The translations under genes and the position numbers were made by a program. Source: Pseudolactococcus chungangensis CAU 28 = DSM 22330 (GTDB lineage Bacteria; Bacillota; Bacilli; Lactobacillales; Streptococcaceae). From it: a DNA stretch of 48,533 bases. How positions within the stretch are numbered: the first letter of the stretch is position 1; the number at the start of each line of letters is the position of its first letter. The stretch is from the NCBI RefSeq assembly GCF_002441885.1, contig NZ_JXJT01000015.1, positions 1 through 48,533 of the forward strand. Direction: 5' to 3'. Of this stretch, positions 36,027 through 44,740 are shown piece after piece. The notes below the pieces were generated by a model, which saw only the letters and a list, made by a program, of their open reading frames with translations, was not told the DNA's origin and ran no database searches.

Positions 36027-36171
36027 GTTGAGTTATGCAGCTGCGAGGTAGGGCGTCGTCAACATTTCTAGTGTTACAAAGTAACCAAAGCTGTGAGGCG
36101 AACTGGAAATGCACGAACCGGAAACTCGCAAAACATGCTCTTCAAATCAAATTTTTGAAGGAGACATATAC
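36027..36171 (+). promoter_or_regulatory. Structured 5' leader of rpsD, candidate S4 autoregulatory element
   Basis: An untranslated leader of about 145 bases that is clearly more GC-rich than other intergenic DNA in the window. It contains several complementary blocks such as GAGGTAGGGCG and the later AAGCTGTGAGGCG and GGAAACTCGC. Stand-alone rpsD genes in Firmicutes are autoregulated by S4 binding to a leader structure, so this is the likely role. I cannot assign the exact fold without covariation. The AAGGAG binding site follows at the end. Confidence 0.55.
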
Positions 36172-36783
36172 ATGTCACGTTACACAGGTCCATCATGGAA
36201 ACAATCACGTCGTCTCGGCGTATCACTTACAGGTACTGGTAAAGAAATCGCACGTCGTAACTACGTACCAGGTCAACACGGTCCAAACAACCGCTCAAAA
36301 CTTTCTGAGTACGGTTTGCAATTGGCTGAAAAACAAAAACTCCGTTTCACTTACGGTGTTTCTGAACGTCAATTCCGTAACTTGTTTGTTCAAGCGACTA
36401 AAGCAAAAGAAGGGACACTTGGTTTCAACTTCATGGTACTTCTTGAACGTCGTCTTGATAACGTTGTTTACCGTCTTGGTTTAGCAACTACACGTCGTCA
36501 AGCACGCCAATTTGTTAACCACGGTCATATCTTGGTTAACGGTTCACGTGTTGATATCCCATCATACCGCGTTAATGTTGGTGATGTGATTTCAGTTCGC
36601 GAAAAATCAGCTAAAGTACCAGCAATTCTTGAAGCAGTTGAAGCTACACTTGGGCGCCCAAGCTTTATCACATTCGACGCTGACAAACTTGAAGGTACAT
36701 TCGCACGTTTACCAGAACGTGACGAAATCAACCCAGAAATCAACGAAGCACTCGTCGTTGAATACTATAACAAACAAATGTAA
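36172..36783 (+). CDS. rpsD: 30S ribosomal protein S4
   Basis: A 203-residue primary rRNA-binding protein that nucleates assembly of the small subunit body. Typical features: [16 protein letters not shown] at the start, [10 protein letters not shown], and the S4 RNA-binding domain (about 93-155) with [18 protein letters not shown] and the [12 protein letters not shown] segment. Codon use is strongly biased, as in highly expressed genes. The frame opens at 36109, but AAGGAG precedes the ATG at 36172. Monocistronic, with its own promoter, leader and terminator. Confidence 0.98.
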   Translation: MSRYTGPSWKQSRRLGVSLTGTGKEIARRNYVPGQHGPNNRSKLSEYGLQLAEKQKLRFTYGVSERQFRNLFVQATKAKEGTLGFNFMVLLERRLDNVVYRLGLATTRRQARQFVNHGHILVNGSRVDIPSYRVNVGDVISVREKSAKVPAILEAVEATLGRPSFITFDADKLEGTFARLPERDEINPEINEALVVEYYNKQM

Positions 36784-36787
36784 TTTT

Positions 36788-36830
36788 AAAAGCTCTAAAC
36801 CCTTTATTTATAAAGTTTGGAGCTTTTTTG
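36788..36830 (+). terminator. rpsD terminator
   Basis: The arms AAAAGCTCTAAAC (36788-36800) and GTTTGGAGCTTTT (36815-36827) pair with one G-U pair and run into T residues. Confidence 0.9.
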
Positions 36831-36863
36831 TTTTTAAAAACTAGCAAGAAACTAGCAAATTTA

Positions 36864-36916
36864 TGGCTCTATAATAAATCGCCTGGGAATTTCCCACACG
36901 ATTTATTATAGAGCCA
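36864..36916. repeat. 53-bp near-perfect palindrome
   Basis: Eighteen-base perfect arms (36864-36881 and 36899-36916, beginning TGGCTCTATAATAAATCG) surround an inner TGGGAA/TTCCCA palindrome with only CC and CA unpaired. It lies 34 bases after the rpsD terminator and has no T tract of its own. The arm ends resemble terminal inverted repeats of ISL3-type insertion sequences, suggesting a miniature element or two IS ends left after deletion; this resemblance is from memory. The remaining 36947-37105 contains the azlC promoter region. Confidence 0.6.
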
Positions 36917-36918
36917 AG

Positions 36919-36946
36919 AACAGTCGAATAGGCTGTTTTTTCTTTT
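36919..36946 (+). terminator. Small terminator-like hairpin
   Basis: AACAG (36919-36923) pairs with CTGTT (36933-36937), followed by a T-rich run TTTTCTTTT. It lies directly behind the palindrome and may be a second stop for rpsD readthrough. Confidence 0.5.
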
Positions 36947-37105
36947 GGTAAATTCTAAAGATATGGTTTGCAAATGAAGGTCGCAATCATGTATTTACAG
37001 GGAGCGACGGATTTTACTTGAACTCAAAATCGGAAAGTAGTAAAAACAAGTAAAACCTCTGACATTTTTTGATATAATGAGACTATTACACCTCAGGAGT
37101 TAGTC

Positions 37106-37834
37106 ATGTCAAAAAGTTACAATTTTATGGACGGAATGAAAGCTGCAATACCCGTCAGTCTAGGTTACATTAGCATTGGCGCGGCATTCGGCATCGTCGC
37201 CATCGCTCAAGGTTTTAGCCTCTGGCAAGTTGCTTGCCTGTCCATTTTCTTATATGCCGGCTCCGGTCAGTTCATCATGATTGCCATGATGGCAGTTCAC
37301 GCGCCAATTTCCATCATCACGCTGATCATCTTTTTCGTCAATTTCCGTATGTTCTTGCAAAGCCTGACCGCCACGCAAATTTTTCCACACCAATCTCTCA
37401 AATCCGGCATCGGCATGGGGACTTTGATGACTGATGAATCTTTTGGTCTCATGGTTTTAGAACATGCAACTAACACACCTATTACATCATTTTGGATGCA
37501 GGGAGTGAACGTGATGAGTTACCTGACTTGGATATTGTCTACTATTTTAGGAGCAGCAGTTGGAAATCTCATACCGAATCCGGAGCAGCTTGGCATAGAT
37601 TATGCTCTGGTTGCCATGTTTATTGGCTTATTAGTCTTGACTTTAGATTCTATGGTGAAAAATGAACGGTTAACAGTTGTTCTGACCGTCTTATTTAGTA
37701 CCATGTTAATTTATTATTTAGTGGGTATTGTCACCTCTAGCTATGTTGCAGTTCTGATTGCGACACTCATTGGTGCTTTAATTGGTGCAGTGATGTCGAC
37801 ACCTAAAGAGACTAGAAAGACAGAGGTCATCTGA
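37106..37834 (+). CDS. azlC: AzlC-family branched-chain amino acid exporter, large subunit
   Basis: A 242-residue membrane protein with seven to eight helices, the large subunit of the AzlCD branched-chain amino acid exporter. Signatures: the GMKAAIPVSLGYISIGAAFG start, FLYAGSGQFIMIAMM and FFVNFRMFLQSL. A TATAAT box lies at 37073-37078 and AGGAG before the ATG. The stop overlaps the azlD start by one base, so the subunits are co-translated. Substrate assignment rests on family knowledge. Confidence 0.92.
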   Translation: MSKSYNFMDGMKAAIPVSLGYISIGAAFGIVAIAQGFSLWQVACLSIFLYAGSGQFIMIAMMAVHAPISIITLIIFFVNFRMFLQSLTATQIFPHQSLKSGIGMGTLMTDESFGLMVLEHATNTPITSFWMQGVNVMSYLTWILSTILGAAVGNLIPNPEQLGIDYALVAMFIGLLVLTLDSMVKNERLTVVLTVLFSTMLIYYLVGIVTSSYVAVLIATLIGALIGAVMSTPKETRKTEVI

Positions 37835-38151
37835 TGTATTTTTATCTTGCTTTATTTTTCAGTGTTATTGTCACCTGGGTACCCAGAATTTCACCATTCC
37901 CGCTTGCTAAGCTGATACAATTTCCAGCATTTTTTAAAAGATTTTTGAACTACTTATCACTGTCAATGATGACGAGTTTAATGGTTTCTGAGCTTTTAAT
38001 CTTGCATAAAAATGCGTTACCGAGTTTTGACGGGCTGAGATGTGTCGCGATGATTCCAGCCATGGCAGTCGGCTACTTGCGAAAATCTCTGATGTTAGCA
38101 GTAGTGACAGGTGTTATGACGATGGCGTTATTGCGATTATTAGTTGTTTAA
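37834..38151 (+). CDS. azlD: AzlD-family transporter subunit
   Basis: A 105-residue hydrophobic protein with four membrane segments, the small partner of AzlC. It begins MYFYLALFFSVIVTWVPRIS, followed by the conserved FPAFFKRFLNYLSLSMMTS region. The gene starts on the last base of the azlC stop codon region and ends in a compact terminator. Together they export branched-chain amino acids, preventing toxic accumulation. Confidence 0.9.
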   Translation: MYFYLALFFSVIVTWVPRISPFPLAKLIQFPAFFKRFLNYLSLSMMTSLMVSELLILHKNALPSFDGLRCVAMIPAMAVGYLRKSLMLAVVTGVMTMALLRLLVV

Positions 38152-38169
38152 TCCTTAGGGATTTTTTTT
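38150..38169 (+). terminator. azlCD terminator
   Basis: AATCC pairs with GGGATT across a TTA loop, followed by eight T. The 5' arm overlaps the azlD stop codon. Confidence 0.75.
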
Positions 38170-38240
38170 CTCAAAAAAGATTAGTTTTCTTTTTGACAAA
38201 CCAATTAAATTGGAATGGTAAATAAAGAAAGCGGTAACTT

Positions 38241-38619
38241 ATGTCTGAACAAACAAATGAGCTATTAGTGTTATTTTCTAAATTACTTACAAAATCCACA
38301 AATGCGTTTTGCATTGCAGACATAGGAAAAGTATTGAAACTAATCAAACCTCTCCAGAAGAATTATCCGAATTTGAGCATTTTTCAAATCACTATGGTGC
38401 AAGTCGTTGGGAATTAAATCATATGAATACATGAACGCCTATATTTAAATAAAAAATGTGCACAAGAGCGGAATCAAGAATCTTTTGATGAAACTTTTAG
38501 ACGTTTTGCTAAAAAATCATCATAATCTTTGAGATTTCATTCGAAATACTCGAGATGAAGATTGTGATAATGTCATATCTAAATTTTTCATCAATAAATG
38601 TGAAAATAAGTCTAAAGTA
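38241..38619 (+). pseudogene. Decayed gene upstream of the ABC exporter
   Basis: A TTGACA at 38193 and an ATG at 38241 open a frame of 58 codons (MSEQTNELLVLFSKLLTK) ending at 38417. Beyond it, protein-like segments continue in shifting frames: ELSEFEHFSNHYGASRWELN, QERNQESFDETFRRFAKK, then IRNTRDEDCDNVISKFF and a stop near 38619. The picture is one gene of about 110-125 codons broken by several frameshifts. MSEQTNELL starts are seen in MarR-type regulators, and a regulator ahead of a MacB-type exporter is common, so a dead local regulator is possible but not shown. Confidence 0.45.
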
Positions 38620-38693
38620 CCATGAAAATTTTCGGGAAAAGTTTTATACTTAAAAGAACAAATATTTTATGGAAAAATAGAAAGGTCATCAGC

Positions 38694-40688
38694 ATGACAA
38701 TCTTGGAACTAAAAAATATCAAGAAATCTTATTTTCTTGGAAAAGAAGAATTTCCCGTCTTGAAAGGCTTGAATCTCAGCTTTGATAAAGGGGACTTCAT
38801 CTCGATTCTTGGTGAATCTGGGGGCGGAAAATCGACTTTGATGAACATTATTGGTGGTCTTGACCGCAAGTATGAGGGTGAAGTCATTGTCAATGGTATC
38901 AAGCAAGCGGATAAAAAAGAAAAATCAATGGATGAGTATCGGCGTGATACAGTTGGTTTTATCTTTCAATCTTTTAACTTGGTTAGCTATCTCAGTGTCT
39001 TAGATAACGTCTTAATCTCGTTAAAAATGACGAACCTGTCTCATAGGGCACAAGTCAAAAAAGCAGAGGATTTGCTCAAGCAAGTTGGGTTACTTGAACA
39101 CAAGAAGAAAAATCCTAATCAATTATCTGGTGGTCAAAAACAACGTGTTGCAATTGCACGTGCACTTGCCAATGACCCAGACATTATTATCGCTGATGAA
39201 CCGACGGGCGCTTTGGATTCACAAAATACGAGGGATGTTCTAGAAATATTGTCTGATATTGCTAAAAGTGGTAAGACAGTTATTGTCGTAACGCATTCGC
39301 AAGAAGTAGCTGACTACGGGACACGCATCGTACATTTAACAGACGGTCAAGTCACTTCGGATGAGCGGATTAAGCCAGCTTATGAGACGGTTGGAAAAGC
39401 ACGTGAGTTTAAGACCAAAACACTTTCTTTTGGTGCTAAATCTCGAATTGCTTGGCAACATTTTCTCAATAACTGGAAACAAAATCTGATGATTATGATT
39501 GGCGTTGCCATTGGTCTCTTTTCAGTTATGTTCTTCCTTGGGTTGGGCAATGGTGCCAAGGGGTACATGAATAAAATGGTAACAGATTTGGCTAATCCAA
39601 ATGTACCAATGGTCATGAAACGCGTGACATCTGATGAAAACAAGAAAAACGCTGAGGCCTTTCAGGAAACAACACGCTTGATGCCACAGAATTCGACGAA
39701 AACTGCGATTTCTGATACTTTGATAAACAAAGTAGAAAAGTTAAATCATGTGAAGCAAGTCGAAAAAGCCTTTGATATTGCACCATCTGACTTCACAGTT
39801 AGTCTTGGCGTAACGAAAGAGCCTTTTTCTGAAATTCAAACTTGGACAAATGTCAATACAGATAGCTCACTCTTAGCGGGTGAAAAACCAAGTGAGGGTG
39901 AAGTAGCTGTACCAGATACTTTTGCTAAAAAATGGGATAAGACAAATTGGAAAAAAATTATTGGTGAAACGCTACACCTTGAGTATAAAATGCTCAATAA
40001 AGATGGCGCACCAGTAGCTATATCCCAAGACGTGAAAGTGTCGGGGATTACGAAAGGCAGCCCAGCACAAAATCCGTTGACAATGAACTTTAAAACCCTG
40101 CAAAAATCCTTTGTCGCCAATCATATTGTCAGTGAGCCTAACTTCATCGTGCCAACAATCGATGATAGCCACAATGTCAAATCTGTCGTAAACAAAATTC
40201 AAAACTTGAAAACTGACGGCAAAAAAGACTTTGTAACCTTTTCTCTCGGTGCTGTTTTGAAACCGATTAATAATATTACATCCATTGTGACTATCGTGCT
40301 TGCTTTAATCGCAGGAATTTCACTTCTCGTGAGTCTGATGATGATTATTGCGACAACTTACATGTCAGTTACAGAACGGACGAAAGAAATCGGTATTCTT
40401 CGTGCTTTAGGTGCAAGAAAAGGAGACATTCGCCTACTCTTTGTTATTGAAACTGTCATGTTAGGGGTTGCCTCTGCCATTCTCGCGATCATTGTTGCCT
40501 TTCTAGGTCAAGGTGGTGTTAACTCAGGTGTCAGTGATTTACTTGATAAATTCCATATCATTCAAATTTCAACTGGTGCAGTTATCGGTAGTGTCATCAT
40601 CGCAATTATCATTGCTTTGTTCGCTAGTTTGATGCCAGCAGGTAAAGCTGCTAGATTGAACCCGATTGAAGCTTTATCCAATGATTAA
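38694..40688 (+). CDS. MacB-type ABC transporter, fused ATPase-permease
   Basis: A 664-residue fusion. The ATPase domain (about 1-225) has the Walker A GESGGGKST, the LSGGQKQR signature and the Walker B DIIIADEP. One helix follows near 275, then a large extracellular domain (about 300-540) and three C-terminal helices of the FtsX/MacB type with RTKEIGILRALGARKGDI. Such type VII ABC proteins act by mechanotransmission in export or resistance to peptides and drugs. I chose ATG 38694 (MTILELKNIKKSY). No separate adaptor gene is adjacent, and the upstream gene is decayed. The substrate is unknown. Confidence 0.9.
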   Translation: MTILELKNIKKSYFLGKEEFPVLKGLNLSFDKGDFISILGESGGGKSTLMNIIGGLDRKYEGEVIVNGIKQADKKEKSMDEYRRDTVGFIFQSFNLVSYLSVLDNVLISLKMTNLSHRAQVKKAEDLLKQVGLLEHKKKNPNQLSGGQKQRVAIARALANDPDIIIADEPTGALDSQNTRDVLEILSDIAKSGKTVIVVTHSQEVADYGTRIVHLTDGQVTSDERIKPAYETVGKAREFKTKTLSFGAKSRIAWQHFLNNWKQNLMIMIGVAIGLFSVMFFLGLGNGAKGYMNKMVTDLANPNVPMVMKRVTSDENKKNAEAFQETTRLMPQNSTKTAISDTLINKVEKLNHVKQVEKAFDIAPSDFTVSLGVTKEPFSEIQTWTNVNTDSSLLAGEKPSEGEVAVPDTFAKKWDKTNWKKIIGETLHLEYKMLNKDGAPVAISQDVKVSGITKGSPAQNPLTMNFKTLQKSFVANHIVSEPNFIVPTIDDSHNVKSVVNKIQNLKTDGKKDFVTFSLGAVLKPINNITSIVTIVLALIAGISLLVSLMMIIATTYMSVTERTKEIGILRALGARKGDIRLLFVIETVMLGVASAILAIIVAFLGQGGVNSGVSDLLDKFHIIQISTGAVIGSVIIAIIIALFASLMPAGKAARLNPIEALSND

Positions 40689-40695
40689 GCAATTT

Positions 40696-40722
40696 AAAAA
40701 AGACTCGAAAGTGTCTTTTTTT
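40696..40722 (+). terminator. Terminator after the ABC exporter
   Basis: AAAAAGAC (to 40704) pairs with GTCTTTTT (from 40713) around a short loop, ending in T residues. Confidence 0.75.
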
Positions 40723-40871
40723 ATAATCGAAACCTAAATTGGATAGATCAATCATAAGCAATTGCCAGGATAAAAAAATAGATGTTGCACCATTGCATAC
40801 AACATATGAAAAAAGATTTAAATGATAAACAAAAAAACAATCCACTTTGTCATCAGATTTTTAAATGAACA

Positions 40872-40880
40872 TGATATAAT
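40872..40880 (+). promoter_or_regulatory. Extended -10 promoter of truA
   Basis: TGA followed by TATAAT (40875-40880), six bases before the ATG at 40887. A TTGTCA at 40847-40852 is too far for a normal spacer. The mRNA is predicted to be leaderless. Confidence 0.6.
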
Positions 40881-40886
40881 GTTAGC

Positions 40887-41645
40887 ATGACACGATATAA
40901 AGCAAGGATTGCATATGACGGCACAGATTTTGCCGGATTTCAAATACAAAATAATGGTCGAACCGTTCAAGAGGAACTTGAGCGTGTTTTGGCGAAATTA
41001 AACTCAGGTCATCCTGTTAAACTTCACGGCTCAGGTCGTACAGACAGTGGCGTTCACGCGCTAGCTCAAATCATTCATTTTGATTTACCACAAGCGCGTG
41101 ACGCCGAAAAATTGCGCTTTGCCCTGGATACCCAAACGCCTGATGATATTGATGTGCTATCGCTTGAGCTAGTCTCAGATGACTTTCACTCGCGGTTCAA
41201 CCCCCACAGCAAAACTTATCAGTACCGCCTGACCACCTCTCGTGCCAACAATCCCTTAACGCGGCGTTTTAGCTACCATTTCCCAAAAATCGTCGCTTTT
41301 GATCACATGGTTGCAGCAGCGCAGTTATTGGTTGGCACGTATGATTTCACAGGCTTTACAGCCTCTGGCGCTACGGTCGAGGACAAGGTTCGGACGATTA
41401 CACAAGCAGATGTAGTGAGAAGTGGGACAGATGAAATTCTCTTCATTTTTTCTGGCAATGGTTTTTTATATAAGCAGGTCAGAAATATGGTCGGTACCTT
41501 GGTAAAAATTGGTGCCGGCAAGTGGCCAGTTACGCGAGTATCTGAAATTTTAGTGGCACAAAATCGTGATTTAGCAGGACCGACAGCACCGGCTCATGGT
41601 TTGTGTCTCATGGAGGTACGTTATGACGATGAAATCAACGCCTAA
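40887..41645 (+). CDS. truA: tRNA pseudouridine synthase A
   Basis: A 252-residue enzyme making pseudouridine at positions 38-40 of tRNA anticodon stems. The catalytic aspartate is D53 in GSGRTDSGVHA. The start RYKARIAYDGTDFAGFQ and the terminal GLCLMEVRYD are also family features. It has no ribosome binding site and seems to be translated from a leaderless mRNA. The kinase gene that follows begins inside its last 23 bases. Confidence 0.96.
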   Translation: MTRYKARIAYDGTDFAGFQIQNNGRTVQEELERVLAKLNSGHPVKLHGSGRTDSGVHALAQIIHFDLPQARDAEKLRFALDTQTPDDIDVLSLELVSDDFHSRFNPHSKTYQYRLTTSRANNPLTRRFSYHFPKIVAFDHMVAAAQLLVGTYDFTGFTASGATVEDKVRTITQADVVRSGTDEILFIFSGNGFLYKQVRNMVGTLVKIGAGKWPVTRVSEILVAQNRDLAGPTAPAHGLCLMEVRYDDEINA

Positions 41646-42399
41646 AGTCTTAGCGATTTCGGGGTCTGATGTCTTATCAGGTGGTGGCTTTCAGGCTGAC
41701 TTAGCGACTTATTCTCAGTACGGGATTTATGGGTTTGTTGTCGTGACGTCGATTGTGACAGTAGCTGAGAATGCGTCTGGCTTTGAAATTTTCCCAACGG
41801 ATATTGAAATTTTTAAACGACAATTGGATAGTCTAAATGATATTGCTTTCGATGCAATCAAGATAGGCCTGTTGCCATCAATAGAGATTGCTGACCTGAC
41901 TTTGCGTTTTATTCAGCAGCATCAAGATATCTCCGTCATTCTCGATCCGGTTCTTGTCTTTAAAGAAAATAAAGATGAGGAGATGTCGCTGATGACGGCG
42001 AAGATGCTTGAGTTTTTGCCTTATGTGACGGTGATAACGCCAAATCTGAGGGAGGCTGAGATGTTGGCTGGTCTGACAATTACGACTGTTTCGGATATGA
42101 AAGCTGCTGCTACGGTTTTGTCTGCTTTGGGGAGTCGTCATATGGTGATTAAAGGTGGTAGTCGTTTGGACAAGCATTTTGCGCGTGATTTATATGCTGA
42201 TGGTGTCGTTTCTCGGGAATTTGTTAAACCAATCGTTGCGCGGAATAATAATGGTGCGGGTTGTACCTTTGCGTCGGCTGTCGCGAGTAATCTGGCACAT
42301 GGGGCATCAGTGCTAACCGCTGTCAAACAGAGTAAGGAGTTCGTCTATCAGGCAATTCTAAACTCAAATGACTATGGGGTATTTCAACTATTGCCTTGA
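41623..42399 (+). CDS. ThiD/PdxK-type hydroxymethylpyrimidine or pyridoxine kinase
   Basis: A 258-residue ribokinase-fold kinase. The N-terminal VLAISGSDVLSGGGFQADL, the VILDPVLVFKEN segment and the C-terminal NNNGAGCTFASAVASNLAHG anion hole with the catalytic aspartate position replaced by GAGC are the pyridoxine/HMP kinase hallmarks. It phosphorylates pyridoxine or the thiamine pyrimidine; the sequence does not decide between them. GGAGG lies 6 bases before ATG 41623, which overlaps truA by 23 bases; the open frame from 41596 is an extension. In streptococci truA is followed by such a kinase. Confidence 0.88.
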   Translation: MTMKSTPKVLAISGSDVLSGGGFQADLATYSQYGIYGFVVVTSIVTVAENASGFEIFPTDIEIFKRQLDSLNDIAFDAIKIGLLPSIEIADLTLRFIQQHQDISVILDPVLVFKENKDEEMSLMTAKMLEFLPYVTVITPNLREAEMLAGLTITTVSDMKAAATVLSALGSRHMVIKGGSRLDKHFARDLYADGVVSREFVKPIVARNNNGAGCTFASAVASNLAHGASVLTAVKQSKEFVYQAILNSNDYGVFQLLP

Positions 42400-42447
42400 G
42401 TGTGAGCTTATTTTAATGTATTGAGAGTGGGATAGAGGGGTAAAAAA

Positions 42448-43014
42448 ATGGATTTAGAAAAATTGCAAGCGCAAACAGAACACTTAATTGAGGATGTTAT
42501 CAAACAAGCTGATCTCAAAAAAGGTCAACTATTTGTTTTAGGTTTGTCATCAAGTGAAGTTAATGGTGGTGTGATTGGGCAACATTCATCCGCTGAAATT
42601 GGTCAAGTTGTGGTTAAAGCTATTTATGACAAGCTCACGGCTATTGGTGTACATCTAGCGGTGCAAGGCTGCGAACATCTTAATCGTGCTTTGTTGGTTG
42701 AGCGAGATTTAGCAGAGCAAAAAGATTTGGAAATCGTTTCCGTTGTGCCACAGCTCAATGCCGGTGGCAGTGGTCAAGTCGCAGCTTATGATTTGTTCAA
42801 TGACCCAGTAGAAGTTGAGCATATTATAGCGCAAGCTGGTCTTGATATTGGTGATACGGCGATTGGGATGCACGTAAAACACGTTCAGATTCCTTTTCGC
42901 CCAATCATGCGTGAATTAGGCGGCGCTCATGTGACTGCACTCAAAAGCCGTCCTAAGCTGATTGGAGGGCCACGTGCCAGCTATGATAAAGTTGATACAT
43001 TTAGACAAGGCTAG
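42448..43014 (+). CDS. TIGR01440/DUF436 (YwlG-like) protein
   Basis: A 188-residue conserved protein of unknown function from the TIGR01440 family. It is compact and soluble, with the [20 protein letters not shown] and [15 protein letters not shown] segments and the C-terminal [20 protein letters not shown]. The CEHLNRAL motif suggests an enzyme-like pocket. It follows the kinase by 48 bases, a neighbourhood conserved in streptococci, so it may belong to cofactor metabolism. No reaction can be assigned. Confidence 0.88.
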   Translation: MDLEKLQAQTEHLIEDVIKQADLKKGQLFVLGLSSSEVNGGVIGQHSSAEIGQVVVKAIYDKLTAIGVHLAVQGCEHLNRALLVERDLAEQKDLEIVSVVPQLNAGGSGQVAAYDLFNDPVEVEHIIAQAGLDIGDTAIGMHVKHVQIPFRPIMRELGGAHVTALKSRPKLIGGPRASYDKVDTFRQG

Positions 43015-43047
43015 TCTGACTGAAAAACAAATAAGTTGAGGAGAAAA

Positions 43048-44037
43048 ATGACGATTGAAAAGGCTTGTTTGAATCTTGCGAAATACGCTTTCCATAAAAA
43101 TCCAACTGGCGGAGACCGCGCTTTTTACAAACTACTAGAACAGTCGAGCCTACATACACATACTGAAAATGGTGAATTGACGAGCATGATTGTCGATACC
43201 CACTTCCAGGTTAGTTTTCAAGGTCAAACCGTGCCAATGGCAGGCATTGGTTATGTTGCAAGCTATCCCGAGTTCCGTGGCAATGGTGCAGCAAGTCAGC
43301 TCATGACTGAAATTTTACAAGAGAACTATCAGAAGGAAACACTATTTTCTTATCTTGCACCTTTTTCTTATAGTTTTTACAGTAAATTTGGTTATCGTTA
43401 TGTCTTCAATCAAAAACATTATGAGATTGATGCAGCTGATTTTCCGTTGGGAGAAAAAACACATTTAACGGTTAAACGCACAGATTTTGCGACAGCCCAA
43501 CAAGATTTGGCATCTGTTCATGCGCAATTAGTCGGTAATGGTAGCTTGGTTCGCGGTGAGTTCGAATGGTCTTACTATTTTGACTATAAGAAACAACCAC
43601 ATTTTGCAGTCTTTTATGACCAAGCAGAACCAAGAGGATATGTTATTTATGCCTTTAATGGCATGGCATTCATTATTCATGAACTGATAACGCTTGATGT
43701 TCAAGCTAAAAATACAGCTTATCGCTTTATTGCTAGTCATGCAGGTGCTTTTGATAAGTTTGTTTACACGGCCCCCTCAAATGTTACATTAGAGCAAGAT
43801 ATGCGTGAGCCGAGCCGGGCACAAATAAATCTACGAGCAGATATGATGGCTCGAATTGTCAATTTGAAAGCCTATTTGAAACAATTTCCAGTCAATGTAG
43901 ACAAGCAATTTACGATTATTGATGAGATATTACCAGAAAATAACATGACATTTGGTGCTGGCGAAGCTGTTACAATGACGATAGGTGAATTTACCAAATT
44001 TGTCATGCAAGATGTCATTTTAAGAGAGTATTTTTAA
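43048..44037 (+). CDS. Eis-like GNAT acetyltransferase
   Basis: A 329-residue protein with two GNAT folds and a short C-terminal domain, resembling the Eis family. The acetyl-CoA motif is YVASYPEFRGNGAASQLM, followed by FSYLAPFSYSFYSKFGY, which is diagnostic. The C-terminal SCP2-like part (MTFGAGEAVTMTIGEFTKF) is short, and the protein is about 60 residues less than usual Eis proteins. Eis enzymes acetylate amines, including aminoglycosides; the substrate here is unknown. The start at 43048 has GAGGAG four bases upstream. Confidence 0.82.
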   Translation: MTIEKACLNLAKYAFHKNPTGGDRAFYKLLEQSSLHTHTENGELTSMIVDTHFQVSFQGQTVPMAGIGYVASYPEFRGNGAASQLMTEILQENYQKETLFSYLAPFSYSFYSKFGYRYVFNQKHYEIDAADFPLGEKTHLTVKRTDFATAQQDLASVHAQLVGNGSLVRGEFEWSYYFDYKKQPHFAVFYDQAEPRGYVIYAFNGMAFIIHELITLDVQAKNTAYRFIASHAGAFDKFVYTAPSNVTLEQDMREPSRAQINLRADMMARIVNLKAYLKQFPVNVDKQFTIIDEILPENNMTFGAGEAVTMTIGEFTKFVMQDVILREYF

Positions 44038-44230
44038 TGCGTTTTCATAGATAAATCATAGCACCTATTAAAACAAAGGGGGCATAATTTTATTATTGTA
44101 TTGATTTTATCCTATTAAAAATAGTTTTAAAAGAAAAGACAACAAAAGAAATAGAATTATGAATTGAATTGAAAAAACATTGATATAATGATATGATTAT
44201 AAATAGATAAAATAATCGTAAGGAGTTTCA

Positions 44231-44707
44231 ATGAAAGAAGACAAAAAACGCGCTAAAAAACTCATGCAAGAACAGTCAATGCCATACAATGCCTGGAGTG
44301 GGAATCTAACCATCCCAATTGCGATGGTGGTCATTGTTATTCTCTCGTTAATTGGCTTTAAAAACAGTTTTTTTAGTCTGGTCATATTTGTTGCAACAAT
44401 TCAAGTGCATCGTCAGAATGCAAAACTCAAATTAGGTGGTCGCTCATATATCGCACCAATCATGGTTTATGTCTATAATGCTTTATCAATTCCTATGGTA
44501 TTTTTGGTAGTTAATTTGACTGATATGACTATTTTACCGTTGCTAATAATTGAAGTCTTGTTTTTTGCAGCAGTTGTGGTTGCGTTTGTTTTTTTCTTTA
44601 TGACGGCAAATCAAATTAAGAAACAATTTCCAACGATGAAAGCAGATAGCTTAGCAGCTAGACAAGTCTATCAAGAAACAATCACACGATTAAAAAATCA
44701 AATTTGA
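44231..44707 (+). CDS. Small membrane protein of unknown function
   Basis: A 158-residue protein with a basic, cytoplasmic N-terminus (KEDKKRAKKLMQEQ) and four hydrophobic segments arranged as two pairs (about 28-46, 48-62, 76-100 and 104-127), ending in a charged tail. AAGGAG precedes the ATG. I do not recognise the family. It lies between the Eis-like gene and pyrG, and the pyrG promoter overlaps its last codons. Confidence 0.75.
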   Translation: MKEDKKRAKKLMQEQSMPYNAWSGNLTIPIAMVVIVILSLIGFKNSFFSLVIFVATIQVHRQNAKLKLGGRSYIAPIMVYVYNALSIPMVFLVVNLTDMTILPLLIIEVLFFAAVVVAFVFFFMTANQIKKQFPTMKADSLAARQVYQETITRLKNQI

Positions 44708-44733
44708 CAAGTCCACAAAAAATTTGCTATAAT
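44704..44733 (+). promoter_or_regulatory. pyrG promoter
   Basis: TTGACA at 44704-44709 lies on the stop codon of the preceding gene. An 18-base spacer leads to TGC-TATAAT at 44728-44733. Start at the GGGC at 44741-44744 is predicted. Confidence 0.85.
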
Positions 44734-44740
44734 AATTATC

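Noticed and set aside
36864-36916. The palindrome as a CRISPR repeat
   Set aside because: There is only one copy and no spacer array or cas gene in the window.
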